Source of the DNA: Archangium lansingense
GTDB taxonomy: Bacteria > Myxococcota > Myxococcia > Myxococcales > Myxococcaceae
Length of the DNA stretch: 64,000 nucleotides
NCBI RefSeq assembly: GCF_026626635.1
Contig: NZ_JAPNKA010000001.1
Coordinates: 6,758,001-6,822,000, forward strand
Direction: 5' to 3'
Every line of letters begins with the position of its first letter. Position 1 is the first letter of the stretch. Positions 44,124 through 53,642 of the stretch are shown here, one piece after another. The position numbers and the translations under genes were made by a program. The notes below the pieces were generated by a model. The model saw nothing but the letters and a program-made list of their open reading frames with translations, was not told the DNA's origin and made no database searches.

Positions 44124-44534
44124 CTACTTGCCCTTGGACTTGCCGCCCTTGGGCTTATTGCCGCCCAGCACCGAGCCCGGCTTCTGCAACTCGAGCACGT
44201 AGTAGGTCAGCGCCCAGCGCTCATCCTCTTGTAGCTGGGTGAAGGCCACCATCGTCGAGCCCGGGATGCCCGTGGAGATCGTCTTGAAGACCTCGTCGGG
44301 CTTGTTGCCCTTCTTGAAGGGCTCGGTGAGGAAGTTGCGAGGCTTGGGGACCAGGACCGCGGCCATCTGCCCGGAGGCATCACCCTTCTCTCCGTGGCAG
44401 GCAGCGCAATTCTTGCCGAAGGACGGCTTCGCCTTCTCGAGCATCTCCTTCGTCGGGGCCGGCGCCGCACCGAAAGCCAGGCTGCTGCCGAGCATCCCCA
44501 CCACCATCATCCACTTCGTCAGGTTTTCACGCAT
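44124..44534 (-). CDS. Periplasmic c-type cytochrome
   Basis: A 136-residue class I cytochrome c with a signal peptide (cleavage near AFG-AAP), haem-binding CAACH at 43-47, and a distal Met candidate in GSTMVAF. The tail is Lys/Gly-rich. It lies 92 bases downstream of ccoG, so it is probably the electron donor to the cbb3 oxidase or a product of the same regulon. Confidence 0.88.
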   Translation of the reverse strand: MRENLTKWMMVVGMLGSSLAFGAAPAPTKEMLEKAKPSFGKNCAACHGEKGDASGQMAAVLVPKPRNFLTEPFKKGNKPDEVFKTISTGIPGSTMVAFTQLQEDERWALTYYVLELQKPGSVLGGNKPKGGKSKGK

Positions 44535-44626
44535 ACGTATGACCTCCCCATCCAGGTGTACATGCCCCCGGTATCGAGGGCCGCGCTTGGACCATCCAAG
44601 CGATTGAAAGGAACGAAAAGCCTGCG

Positions 44627-46048
44627 TCAGTAGCCGCTCTCGGGAGGCCCGAGGAAGTGAGCCTCCAGCCGCTTCACCTGGCCGGAGGCTTCGTCCGTCA
44701 CCTCCAAGTAGAAGGTGAACGGCAGGGCCTGGCCGCGCTCCACGGTGAGGAAGAGCGGCACGCGAAAACTCTCCAGCGAGGCGAGCTTCACCTGCTGCTG
44801 GGGCACCACCACCGAGGCCGCCACCGGGCTGTCCACTCGCAGGGAGAAGGTGGACTCGGTGGGGTTCTTGTTCACCAGGTGCAGGTCGAACTGGTTGCGA
44901 ATCATGCTGCCCTCCAGCAGGTACGTCGTGCCCTGCAGGCGCAGCAGGTTGGCCTCGAAGGGAGTGCGGCGGGCGAGGCTCACGCCGAGCGCGAGGACGG
45001 AAGCCAACAATAAGCCCCCGTAGAGGAAGAGCCGGAGACGCGACACACGCCTCCCCTGCCCCGCCAGCCCGTTGAGCGAGTCGTAGCGAACGAGGCCCCT
45101 CGGCCGACCCACCTTGTCCATCACCTCGTCACAGGCATCCACGCACTGCGCGCAAGCAATGCAGTCCATCTGCAGCCCGTTGCGGATGTCGATGCCGGTG
45201 GGACAGACCACGACGCACCTGCGGCAGTCCACGCAGTCGCCCAGGCGCGGGGGCTCCACGCCCTCGGCCTTCACCTTCTGCACCCGACCCCGAGGCTCTC
45301 CCCGTCCCAGGTCGTAGCCGATGATGAGCGAGTCCCGGTCCTGCATGGCGGACTGCAGGCGCCCGTAGGGACAGAGCACCACACAGAGCTGCTCTCGGAA
45401 CCAGGCGAAGTTGAAGTAGAGCGCGCCGGTGACGGCCATGGCCCAGGCGAAAGCCACGGGGTGTTGGACGGGCCCATCGCGCACCATGCCCGTCAGCCCC
45501 TGCGCGGAGACGAAGAGGCTGAGCGCCACGTGAGCCAGGAGGAGCGACACCGCCACATAGGCACTGTGCTTGCCCACCGCGCGCAGCACCCGCTCCACTG
45601 TCCAGGGCCCGGCCGCTGTGCGCAGACGGCGCTCGCGCGGGCCGTCAATCCACCGCTCGATGCGGCGGTACACCCCCTCGAGGAACACCGTCTGCGGGCA
45701 GGCCCAGCCACACCACACCCGGCCCAGCCACGCCGTGGCGAAGAGCAGCCCGAAGCCGATGGTGGTGAGCAGGAAGAGGACGAGCCAGAAATCCTGCGCG
45801 TTGTAGGTGTTCCCGAAGAGGTAGAAGCGGCGCGCGGCCACATCGAGGTGGATGGAAGGGCGCCCTCCCACGTGGACGAGTGGCAGCGCGACGTAGATGG
45901 CGATGAGCGCCGCGAAGACGACACGCCGCCAGGTGATGAAGCGGCCCTGGACGTCCGCGGGGTGGAGCGCCAGCCGCGAGCCATCCTCCTTCACGGAAGG
46001 AAGATGGCCCATGCCTGGGCCCGGTGGCTGAAAGTGCGAGGAGGCCAT
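44627..46048 (-). CDS. ccoG: cbb3 oxidase accessory protein CcoG
   Basis: A 473-residue membrane ferredoxin-like protein with several N-terminal membrane helices, a CPQTVFLEGVYRR motif and two 4Fe-4S cluster motifs (CVDCRRCVVVCPTGID, CIACAQCVDAC), then a periplasmic Ig-like C-terminal domain. CcoG reduces copper for delivery to the CuB site of cbb3 oxidase. It starts 10 bases after ccoP. Confidence 0.96.
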   Translation of the reverse strand: MASSHFQPPGPGMGHLPSVKEDGSRLALHPADVQGRFITWRRVVFAALIAIYVALPLVHVGGRPSIHLDVAARRFYLFGNTYNAQDFWLVLFLLTTIGFGLLFATAWLGRVWCGWACPQTVFLEGVYRRIERWIDGPRERRLRTAAGPWTVERVLRAVGKHSAYVAVSLLLAHVALSLFVSAQGLTGMVRDGPVQHPVAFAWAMAVTGALYFNFAWFREQLCVVLCPYGRLQSAMQDRDSLIIGYDLGRGEPRGRVQKVKAEGVEPPRLGDCVDCRRCVVVCPTGIDIRNGLQMDCIACAQCVDACDEVMDKVGRPRGLVRYDSLNGLAGQGRRVSRLRLFLYGGLLLASVLALGVSLARRTPFEANLLRLQGTTYLLEGSMIRNQFDLHLVNKNPTESTFSLRVDSPVAASVVVPQQQVKLASLESFRVPLFLTVERGQALPFTFYLEVTDEASGQVKRLEAHFLGPPESGY

Positions 46049-46058
46049 GGCGGACGCC

Positions 46059-46613
46059 CTACTTCTCGGGCTCGCCTTGCGGCGCCTTGCCCGGAATGTT
46101 CGTGTTCTTGAGTGTCAGCACGTACGCCACGACAGAGCGCACGCGCTGCGGGCCCAGCACCTTCTCCCAGGCGGGCATGCCCTTGGCCAGCACCCCCTCG
46201 TTCACCACCTTGTTGATGTCCGTGGGCTTACCGCCGTGCAGCCACGCGTTGTCCGTCAGGTTGGGGCCGATGATGCCCTCGCCCTTCAGGCCATGGCAGG
46301 CCGCGCAGGTCTGCTGGAAGTTCTGCCGGCCCTCGTCCACCGTGGCCGAGTCCTTGGTCAGCAGCATCAGCCCCGCGTCCGAGTCTGGCTTGGGCTTGCG
46401 AGCCTCGGCCAGCCGCGCCGCCTCGGCTGCCTCCGCGCGGTACACCTCCAGCGAGCCCCGCCCCTCGCCCGTCGTGTGGAAGTAGTACCAGTAACCGAAC
46501 GCGAAGCCGACGGTGATCCAGAGGAGGAACAGCCACCAGTTGGGCAGGTGGTTGTCCAGCTCTTCAATGTCGTCATAGACGTGGACGACGCCAGTCTTGT
46601 CCTGGGCGCTCAT
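46059..46613 (-). CDS. ccoP: cbb3 oxidase subunit III (CcoP), single-haem form
   Basis: A 184-residue subunit: the CcoP N-terminal motif (YDDIEELDNHLPNWWLFLLW) with one membrane helix, then one cytochrome c domain with CAACH at 103-107 and distal-Met candidate KGMPAW. Classical CcoP has two haem c domains and roughly 300 residues, so one domain is absent. The small cytochrome c gene downstream may compensate. The ATG overlaps the ccoQ stop (ATGA). Confidence 0.93.
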   Translation of the reverse strand: MSAQDKTGVVHVYDDIEELDNHLPNWWLFLLWITVGFAFGYWYYFHTTGEGRGSLEVYRAEAAEAARLAEARKPKPDSDAGLMLLTKDSATVDEGRQNFQQTCAACHGLKGEGIIGPNLTDNAWLHGGKPTDINKVVNEGVLAKGMPAWEKVLGPQRVRSVVAYVLTLKNTNIPGKAPQGEPEK

Positions 46614-46783
46614 GGATGATCCTCCGGCCCGGTCAGCGGCAGCCGCGCGAGCCCATCGAAGTCCTGGCCGCGTCGAGCGAGGAGCACCCACGCCACGACG
46701 CCGATGAAGAGAGCCAGGAAGAACAACATGGCGAAGAGGGGCAGCGCGGTGAGCTGCATGCCCGCGAAGAACTGTTTGTACAT
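46610..46783 (-). CDS. ccoQ: cbb3 oxidase small subunit CcoQ
   Basis: A 57-residue protein with a single membrane helix (LPLFAMLFFLALFIGVVAWV) followed by a basic turn and short tail, as in CcoQ/FixQ. It lies between ccoNO (2-base gap) and ccoP (4-base overlap). It probably stabilises the oxidase complex. Confidence 0.9.
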   Translation of the reverse strand: MYKQFFAGMQLTALPLFAMLFFLALFIGVVAWVLLARRGQDFDGLARLPLTGPEDHP

Positions 46784-46785
46784 GG

Positions 46786-49122
46786 CTACTCTCCTCCCGT
46801 GGTCGACGAGACGGGCTCGGGCGAGCCGGGCTTGGGGAGATCCTGCGGCCCGCGTCCCAGCCGCTGCAGATAGGAGACGAGCGCCACCATCTCCGAGTCC
46901 CACGCCACCTGCACACCCTGGGCCGCCAGGTCCGTGACGATCGTCTCCGCCTGGGCCCGCTGGCGCTTCTCAGCCCCGTCCACGTCCGCGTTGGTGTACG
47001 GCACGCCCAGCTTCTGCATCAGGGCCAGCTTCTTGGGCGCCGCCTTCACGTCGATCTTGTTCGCCGCCAGCCACGAGTAGGCCGGCATGTTGGAGCCAGG
47101 GCTGGTGGCGCGCGGATCCATCAGGTGCGTGTAGTGCCAGAGGTTGGGGTACTTGCCGCCCACCCGGTGCAGGTCCGGCCCGGTGCGCTTGCTGCCCCAC
47201 TGGAAGGGATGGTCGTAGATGAACTCCTCGGCGCGGGAGACGTCGCCGTAGCGCTGCGTCTCGGCGAGGAAGGGACGGATCATCTGCGAGTGGCACACGT
47301 AGCAGCCCTCGCGCACGTACAGATCCCGCCCTTGCAGCTCCAGCGGCGAGTACGGCTGCTGGCCCTCGCCGTGGTGGGGCACCGCCTGCTTCACCAGGAT
47401 GGTGGGCAGCAGCTCCGCCACACCTCCCACGAGGATGGCCACCAGGGTGAGCACGGTGAAGGCCAACGGACGGCCCTCCACGAGCGCGAACCACGAGGGC
47501 CTGCCCGCCTCACGCTGCTTGCGCGCCACGACGAAGGCCAGCGCCCCCAGCACCACGATGACGCCCGTGAGGACGAAGAAGCGCACCGGGCTGCCCCAGC
47601 CCAGGAAGATGGACACGCCGATGATGGCCAGGCCGAAGACGAACGGCCAGCCGGTGAGCACCGCTCCGATGCCAGGCCGAGCACCCGTGGGCACCGCCTC
47701 TGGCTCCACCACCACCGTGGTCTCGGCGTCCACCGGCTTACCGGAGCGCGCCGTCTTCCACAGGTTCCACATCATCATCACGAAGCCGGCCAGGTAGAGC
47801 AGGCCGCCCACCATGCGGACGATGTACATGGGCCGGATGGCCAGCAGCGTCTCCACGAAGTTCGGGTAGAGCAGCGTCCCGTCCGGGTTGGTGGCGCGCC
47901 ACATGAGGCCCTGGTTCACCCCGGACACCCACATCGCGATCATGTAGAGAAGGATGCCGACGGTGGCCATCCAGAAGTGCGCGTCCGCGGCCTTCGTGGA
48001 GTGGAGCTTCGTGCCGTACAGGCGCGGCATCAACCAGTAGAACATGCCGGCCGCCATGAGGCCGTTCCACCCCAGCGCTCCGCCGTGCACGTGGCCGATG
48101 ATCCAGTCCGTGTAGTGGCCGAGCGCGCTCACCGACTTGATGGACAGCAGCGGCCCCTCGAGGGTGGCCATGCCGTAGAAGGTGACGCCCGCCACGAAGA
48201 ACTTGAGGACGGGATCCTCGCGCAGCTTGTGCCAGGCACCGCGCAGCGTGAGCAGGCCGTTGAGCATGCCGCCCCAGGACGGCGCCCAGAGCATGAGGCT
48301 GAACACCATGCCCAGCGACTGAGCCCAGTCCGGCAGCGCCGTATAGAGCAGGTGGTGCGGGCCGGCCCAGATGTACATGAAGACCAGGGCCCAGAAGTGC
48401 ACGATGGACAGCCGGTACGAGAAGACCGGGCGCTCGGCCGCCTTCGGCAGGAAGTAATACATGATGCCGAGGATGGGCGTGGTCAGGAAGAAGGCGACCG
48501 CGTTGTGGCCGTACCACCACTGCACCAGCGCGTCCTGCACTCCAGAGAAGACGGAGTAGCTCTTGAGCGCATTGAGCGGCAGCGCCAGGCTGTTGACGAT
48601 GTGCAGCACCGCCACGGTGATGATGGTGGCAATGTAGAACCAGATGGCGACGTAGAGCTGCTTCTCGTGGCGCTTCGCCAGCGTCCAGAAGAAGTTGATG
48701 GCGAAGACGACCCACACCAGCGTGATGGCAAGGTCGATGGGCCACTCCAGCTCGGCGTACTCCTTGGAGGTGGAGATGCCCAGCGGCAGCGTGATGGCCG
48801 CCGCGACGATGATGAGCTGCCAGCCCCAGAAGTGGATGCGCGAGAGCGTGTCGGACGCCATCCGCGTCTTCAGCAGACGCTGGGTGGAGTAGTAGACGCC
48901 CGCGAACATCATGTTGCCCACGAAGGCGAAGATGACCGCGTTGGTGTGCAGCGGGCGCAGGCGGGAGAAGGTCAGATAGGGAATGCCGAAGTTGAGCTGC
49001 CACCACGCGAGCTGGGCGGCGATGAAGACGCCCACCAACAGGCCCACCGCACCGAAGAGCATCGAGGCGATGATGAACCTGCGGGTGATGGTGTCGTCGT
49101 AGACGATGCGTTGCTGTTGCAC
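46786..49122 (-). CDS. ccoNO: Fused cbb3 oxidase subunits I and II (CcoNO)
   Basis: A 778-residue fusion. Residues 1 to about 480 are CcoN, with 12 or so membrane helices, the CuB His pair in WAGPHHLLY and haem ligands in GHVHGGALGW. A linker with extra membrane helices (about 495-595) leads into CcoO with haem c motif CYVCHSQM and ETQRYGDVSRAEEF. CcoN and CcoO are usually separate genes. The GTG start is preceded by GAGGTGAT. It is the catalytic core reducing O2 to water and pumping protons at low oxygen. Confidence 0.95.
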   Translation of the reverse strand: MQQQRIVYDDTITRRFIIASMLFGAVGLLVGVFIAAQLAWWQLNFGIPYLTFSRLRPLHTNAVIFAFVGNMMFAGVYYSTQRLLKTRMASDTLSRIHFWGWQLIIVAAAITLPLGISTSKEYAELEWPIDLAITLVWVVFAINFFWTLAKRHEKQLYVAIWFYIATIITVAVLHIVNSLALPLNALKSYSVFSGVQDALVQWWYGHNAVAFFLTTPILGIMYYFLPKAAERPVFSYRLSIVHFWALVFMYIWAGPHHLLYTALPDWAQSLGMVFSLMLWAPSWGGMLNGLLTLRGAWHKLREDPVLKFFVAGVTFYGMATLEGPLLSIKSVSALGHYTDWIIGHVHGGALGWNGLMAAGMFYWLMPRLYGTKLHSTKAADAHFWMATVGILLYMIAMWVSGVNQGLMWRATNPDGTLLYPNFVETLLAIRPMYIVRMVGGLLYLAGFVMMMWNLWKTARSGKPVDAETTVVVEPEAVPTGARPGIGAVLTGWPFVFGLAIIGVSIFLGWGSPVRFFVLTGVIVVLGALAFVVARKQREAGRPSWFALVEGRPLAFTVLTLVAILVGGVAELLPTILVKQAVPHHGEGQQPYSPLELQGRDLYVREGCYVCHSQMIRPFLAETQRYGDVSRAEEFIYDHPFQWGSKRTGPDLHRVGGKYPNLWHYTHLMDPRATSPGSNMPAYSWLAANKIDVKAAPKKLALMQKLGVPYTNADVDGAEKRQRAQAETIVTDLAAQGVQVAWDSEMVALVSYLQRLGRGPQDLPKPGSPEPVSSTTGGE

Positions 49123-49126
49123 GGAA

Positions 49127-49318
49127 TCACCTCGGGAAGTCGGACTGCGATGGCGGAGGGGACGGCGGCGCGGGGCGTGCGCTGTCGTCTTCGAGCGGGA
49201 AGAGGGAGAGCCGGTCGGAGTGCTCGTAGTCGCGGTGCCGGACACTGAAGGCGAAGAGCACCACCGAGCCCGCCACGAGCATGAGGCTGACGAAGACCTG
49301 GAGGACGAGGACGCTCAT
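49127..49318 (-). CDS. ccoS: cbb3 oxidase assembly protein CcoS
   Basis: A 63-residue protein with one membrane helix and the CcoS-type pattern (VSLMLVAGSVVLFAFSVRHRDYEH), followed by a Pro/Ser tail. CcoS helps insert haem b and CuB in CcoN. Its ATG overlaps the ccoI stop (ATGA), and ccoNO starts 4 bases downstream. Confidence 0.9.
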   Translation of the reverse strand: MSVLVLQVFVSLMLVAGSVVLFAFSVRHRDYEHSDRLSLFPLEDDSARPAPPSPPPSQSDFPR

Positions 49319-51726
49319 GCGTGCACCTCGGTGAGCGCCGAGGAGGAACTGGCGGAGCGTGGGCGCCGGGGCGAGAGGGCCGCCAGGGTGAAGAGGATGA
49401 GAGACAGGGAGCTGAGCGGCATGGCCACCGCCGCGCGCAGCGGTGTCATCAGCCCCGCGAGACACACCGCTACGGCCACCCCGTTGTAGAGGAGGGCCAC
49501 CGCCAGCAGCCGGTGCACCATGCGCCTCAGCCGGAGAGAGAGCGCCAGCGACTCGCGGATGGCGGACAGGCCCTCGCCCAGGAGGAAGAAGTCGGACTTA
49601 CCCGGCAGCACTGGCCGGTCGATGGCGGGAGTGCCCGCGCACAACGCGCGCTCGAAGGCGAGGCTGTCGTTGACGCCATCCCCCAGGTACAGCGTGTCCT
49701 GCTGGTCGAGCCGCGCCACGGTGGCTGCCTTGTCCTCGGGACGCTGGCCTCCCAGGGCCTGCTCCTCGGGAAGACCCAGCGCTCGGGCCATGGCGCGCAC
49801 GCGCTCGGGCGCATCCCCCGAGATGAGCCAGACCTCATGGCCCGACTCGCGCAAGGCGCTGAGCTCCCGGCGCGCATCGGCGCGCACCGACTCGCGCAGG
49901 AGGAAGGTGGCCACGGGCTGGCCCTCCCTGGCGAGCACCGTCCCCTCCCCCACTCCGGCGCTGGGAGCCGCCCAAGCAGCAGCCCCCAGTCGCCACGTGC
50001 CGTCCGGACGGACCAACTCCAGGCCCTGTCCGGGGTGCTCCGTCACCTGCGCGCCGGACGAGAAACGAGCTCCCTCGCGCGCCAGCTCCTCCGTGAGACA
50101 GCGGCTCACCGGATGGTTGCTGCGTGCCGCCATGTCGAAGGCCACGTCGCGTACCTCGGGCGCGAGCGCCCGCACCGCCCCGCGATCCACCAGCTCCAGC
50201 CGCCCCAGTGTCAGCGTTCCCGTCTTGTCGAAGAGCACCTTGCGCACGCGTGGCAGCCGCTCCAGTAGATCCTGGCTGCGCACGAAGAGGCCCAGCCGTC
50301 GCAGGCGGGACTGCGTGAGCTCGTAAGCGAGCGGCACGGCGATGCCGATGGCACAGGGGCACGTCACCACCAGCAGGGACACGGCCACCTCGAGCGCCCG
50401 CTGCTCTCCCTTTGGCCACCAGAGGGCGAAGCCTGTCAGGGACACGGCCAGCACGGTGAGCACCCAGCGGCGCGACACCGCGTTCCAGAAGCGCGCATGC
50501 TCGGGCACGCGGCCCGCCGAGGCAGGCGCCTGGCGCAGCAGGGCCACCAGCGGTGAGTCCTGGAAGTCCGTCCGAGCGCGCACATGAGCCGCCGAGCGCG
50601 CGGCGTTGAAGGCCCCGGCGGGAACCTCGCCACCCCGCTCCACCGTGCGCACGTCCGGCTCGCCAGTAATCCAGTCGGTGGAGAAGCTGGCGTGAGCATC
50701 CAACAGCTCGGCGTCCACCGGCACCAGCTCACCCGGGGCGATCACCAGGATGTCCCCTGCCCGTAGCAATGCGGCGCGCACGGTGACGAGCCGCTCCCCT
50801 TCCTGGCGGCGTGCGAAGAGGCCCTCCGCTCCATCATCCTCCAGGAGGAAGCGGCGGTTGCGCTCGAGGACGCGCTGCTGCAGCCAGCGCCCCACCAACA
50901 TCAAGGTGACGAAGGTGTTGAGGGTGTCGAAGTAGGTGAGGTCTCCCCGCCCGTCTTGCACCTGCACCACCGAGGTGGCGTACACCAGCAACATGCCCAG
51001 GGCGATGGGCAGATCCAGATGGAGCACGCCGCTGCGCAGCCCTCGCCATGCGGAGCGGAAGAAGGGCCAGCCGCCCACCAGCACCACGGCAGTGGAGAGC
51101 CATAGGCTCAGCTGCGTGAAGAGCCGGAAGAGTTCGCCCTCCTCCGGAGTGAGCCCCACGTAGAAGCTCACGGAGAAGAGCATCACGTTCATCGTCAGGG
51201 CGACGCACACCCCGAGGCGCAGCGGCAGATCCGTGGAGGCTGTCTCTGGGCGCTTGCGGCTGGGGCCGAAGAGATAGCCAAAGGACTCCACAGTGCGCAG
51301 GAAGGCCGTCACATCGAAGGCGCCCCTGCACCAGGCCAGCCGCACCTTGCCCAGCGCTGGATTCACCGTGAGCGATGCGCCTCCGGGCTGGCGACGGAAC
51401 AGCTCGTTCATCAGCCAGACGCAGGCGGCGCAGTGAATGCCCTGCACATCCAGCTCGAGCACGAACACCGGGCCGGGCGCGGCCTCGCTCCGGGCCACGA
51501 GCGGCTCCAACCAGGTGAAGCCTCGATCCTTCTTCGGCTCGGCCACGGGAGCAGCCTTGCCACTCGCGAGGCTGTAGTACCGGCCCAGCCCCTGCTCCAG
51601 AAGGAGTTGGTGCACGGTCTCGCAGCCGGCGCAGCAGAACTCCTGGCGCGCGGCCCCTTCGGGCACGGGGCTGCCGCAGTGGCGACAGGCGATCGCGGAC
51701 GGCTCGCTGGAAGTGGTTGCAGGCAT
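49315..51726 (-). CDS. ccoI: Copper-translocating P-type ATPase CcoI/FixI
   Basis: An 803-residue P1B ATPase. Order: a Cys-rich N-terminus (CRHCG, FCCAGCETVH), an HMA domain with GIHCAACVW, membrane helices, the CPC metal-binding motif in VVTCPCAIG, phosphorylation motif DKTGT and hinge GDGVND. It supplies copper for cbb3 oxidase assembly. Start ATG 51726 is chosen; ATG 51753 is possible but leaves only 23 bases to the divergent gene. It is first in the seven-gene leftward cluster. Confidence 0.94.
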   Translation of the reverse strand: MPATTSSEPSAIACRHCGSPVPEGAARQEFCCAGCETVHQLLLEQGLGRYYSLASGKAAPVAEPKKDRGFTWLEPLVARSEAAPGPVFVLELDVQGIHCAACVWLMNELFRRQPGGASLTVNPALGKVRLAWCRGAFDVTAFLRTVESFGYLFGPSRKRPETASTDLPLRLGVCVALTMNVMLFSVSFYVGLTPEEGELFRLFTQLSLWLSTAVVLVGGWPFFRSAWRGLRSGVLHLDLPIALGMLLVYATSVVQVQDGRGDLTYFDTLNTFVTLMLVGRWLQQRVLERNRRFLLEDDGAEGLFARRQEGERLVTVRAALLRAGDILVIAPGELVPVDAELLDAHASFSTDWITGEPDVRTVERGGEVPAGAFNAARSAAHVRARTDFQDSPLVALLRQAPASAGRVPEHARFWNAVSRRWVLTVLAVSLTGFALWWPKGEQRALEVAVSLLVVTCPCAIGIAVPLAYELTQSRLRRLGLFVRSQDLLERLPRVRKVLFDKTGTLTLGRLELVDRGAVRALAPEVRDVAFDMAARSNHPVSRCLTEELAREGARFSSGAQVTEHPGQGLELVRPDGTWRLGAAAWAAPSAGVGEGTVLAREGQPVATFLLRESVRADARRELSALRESGHEVWLISGDAPERVRAMARALGLPEEQALGGQRPEDKAATVARLDQQDTLYLGDGVNDSLAFERALCAGTPAIDRPVLPGKSDFFLLGEGLSAIRESLALSLRLRRMVHRLLAVALLYNGVAVAVCLAGLMTPLRAAVAMPLSSLSLILFTLAALSPRRPRSASSSSALTEVHA

Positions 51727-51776
51727 GCGCGAGTGTTCTCTTGCGAACGGCATGCCGCTTGCGAACAGGCGAGGGC

Positions 51777-52496
51777 ATGACCCCCTCTCTCACCGTTCTC
51801 GAAGGGCTCCCGGGCCTGCTCACAACGCCGCCCGTGGTGGTGGCCGGCGCGGTGGGCGCGCTGGTGGTCGGCATCACCGGGAGCGTGCACTGTCTATTGA
51901 TGTGCGGGCCGCTGGCCTGCGCCGCGTTGCCCGGAGTGAGTGGCCCCGAGCGCTGGCGCGCGGTGCTCTCCTATCAAGGAGGGCGCGTGGGCGCGTACGC
52001 GCTGACGGGAGGTCTACTCGGAGCGCTGGGCGGTGGAGTGACGCGTGCGCTGGCGGTATCGGCGCGGCCCTATCTGCCGTGGCTCATGGCGGGCGCGCTG
52101 GTGGCCTCGGCGCTAGAACTAGGCAAGCGACTGAGGCCGGTGCCGGGGCTCTCGCGACTGGCGAGTGCCCTCATGCGACTGGGCGCAAAGTTTTCGTCCG
52201 CGAGCCGCGCGGGCGCAATGGGTGCGGTCACGCCCTTGTTGCCGTGCGGCTTGCTCTTTGGGGTGTACGCGGCGGCGCTGGCGAGCGGCTCCTTCTGGGG
52301 AGGAGCGTTGCTAATGGGTGCATTCGCGTTCGGCGGAGTCCCGGCCCTGCTGGGCACGCAGCTCCAGTCGGCCCTGTGGCGTGAGCAGTCCTGGCTGGCG
52401 ACATTCGTGCTCAAACGCGCCATGCCGCTGACGGCCGCGGCGGTACTCATCTATCGCGCGGTGAGCACCGCCTCGGGTCAGCCGAGCTGTCATTGA
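51777..52496 (+). CDS. TauE/SafE-like membrane protein of the oxidase locus
   Basis: A 239-residue protein of about six membrane helices with repeated Cys motifs (GSVHCLLMCGPLACA in the first half, TPLLPCGLLFGVYAAAL in the second). This is the family annotated as sulfite exporter TauE/SafE or UreH-like, commonly encoded beside cbb3 oxidase genes and thought to handle metals or maturation. It is divergent from ccoI across about 50 bases with repeated CTTGCGAAC, so shared regulation is likely. Confidence 0.88.
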   Translation: MTPSLTVLEGLPGLLTTPPVVVAGAVGALVVGITGSVHCLLMCGPLACAALPGVSGPERWRAVLSYQGGRVGAYALTGGLLGALGGGVTRALAVSARPYLPWLMAGALVASALELGKRLRPVPGLSRLASALMRLGAKFSSASRAGAMGAVTPLLPCGLLFGVYAAALASGSFWGGALLMGAFAFGGVPALLGTQLQSALWREQSWLATFVLKRAMPLTAAAVLIYRAVSTASGQPSCH

Positions 52497-52603
52497 GCCA
52501 GGATGACGGACTCCATTCCCAATTCTTTTTGGGCATCTCTCCGCGCGGATCGCGTGGGGCACCGTGAAGCGATATGCCTCCACGCCCTTGAAGCGCTGAG
52601 CAA

Positions 52604-53584
52604 TCATCCCCTGCGGTGGTCGCGTCGGTATGTGCCTGGAGCCACTCCACCCCAGCGCTTGAAAGCCCGGTTGAACGAGGCCTCGCTCTGGTAGCCGATG
52701 CTCTCCGCGACCTCGCTCAGCGGAAGCTCGCTCTCACGAAGGAACTGGGCGGCCTTCGTCATCCTCCACCGCCCGAGGTATTCCAACGGAGGCTCCCCGA
52801 CGAGCGAGCTGAAGCGCGCGGCGAAGCTGGACCTCGAGAGGGCGACGGCCGTCGCGAGACTCTCCACGGTCCAGGGATCGGCGGGTCTCTCGTGGATGAG
52901 TGAGAGGGCTTTGCGGATCTGCGGATCCGCGAGCGCACACAGCCCGTGCTCCTTACAACCGTTCCCCGCGATGTGCGTCCGAAGGGCCTGCACGAACAGG
53001 ATGTCCGCGAGCCGGCTCATGATGACGGCCGCCCCCGGGCTGGACGAGGCACTCTCCGTGATGAGCAGTTGTACGATCGGCGCCAGCGAGGGGGACGTCA
53101 CGGGATCGTCCGCGGTGATGTGGATGACGCGCGGAAGCCCCTCGAACAGCGGCATGCGAGGCGCGGCGCCGAGCCGGAAGGACCCCGCGACCAGGCTCGT
53201 ACGGGCCCCATCGCCGCCGATCCGGATCGGCCCTACCCCGCGGGCACGCTGACATTCGCCATGCCCGAGAGTGTGGAGCGGGCTCCCTTCCGCATCACGC
53301 AACGTGTGCCCGCCACCGTGCGGAAACAGCGCCAGATCTCCGGCGGACAGGATGATGACCCCGTCTACTCCCTCGACCTCCAGGCGAGCGCTTCCGCGCG
53401 CGACGACGATGAGGTGAGCACCAGGGCTCCCCGGGAACTGGATTCCCCAGGGTGCACCCAGCTCGAAGCGGCCGTGCATGAGGGTCGACAGGCGCATTGC
53501 GTCCAGCACATCCGCGAGGACGTCGGTTACCGGCTCGTCCGCCGAGCCTGGACGATCGGTCAAAATATTTGGACTGGAGGCCAT
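52604..53584 (-). CDS. AraC family regulator with cupin domain
   Basis: A 326-residue regulator: an N-terminal cupin (AraC-type effector domain, with PGAHLIVVARGSARLEV and LALFPHGGGHTL) and a C-terminal pair of helix-turn-helices (WTVESLATAVALSRSSFAARF, LSEVAESIGYQSEASFNRAFKR). It is divergent from the Old Yellow Enzyme gene with 58 bases between starts, so it most likely controls that gene in response to an electrophile or similar effector. Confidence 0.92.
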   Translation of the reverse strand: MASSPNILTDRPGSADEPVTDVLADVLDAMRLSTLMHGRFELGAPWGIQFPGSPGAHLIVVARGSARLEVEGVDGVIILSAGDLALFPHGGGHTLRDAEGSPLHTLGHGECQRARGVGPIRIGGDGARTSLVAGSFRLGAAPRMPLFEGLPRVIHITADDPVTSPSLAPIVQLLITESASSSPGAAVIMSRLADILFVQALRTHIAGNGCKEHGLCALADPQIRKALSLIHERPADPWTVESLATAVALSRSSFAARFSSLVGEPPLEYLGRWRMTKAAQFLRESELPLSEVAESIGYQSEASFNRAFKRWGGVAPGTYRRDHRRG

Positions 53585-53642
53585 GGCACGTCCATAGCGG
53601 CCCGGGCATTTTCTGTCCACCAGACCTCTTCAAGGAAGAACC

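Noticed and set aside
47125-49248. A 707-codon plus-strand open frame opposite ccoNO
   Set aside because: His/Arg/Glu/Gln-rich shadow of the oxidase gene; its composition mirrors the complement of a membrane protein.
51727-51776. FNR/ANR box for the cbb3 locus
   Set aside because: The repeated CTTGCGAAC does not match TTGAT-N4-ATCAA; only a generic repeat is seen.
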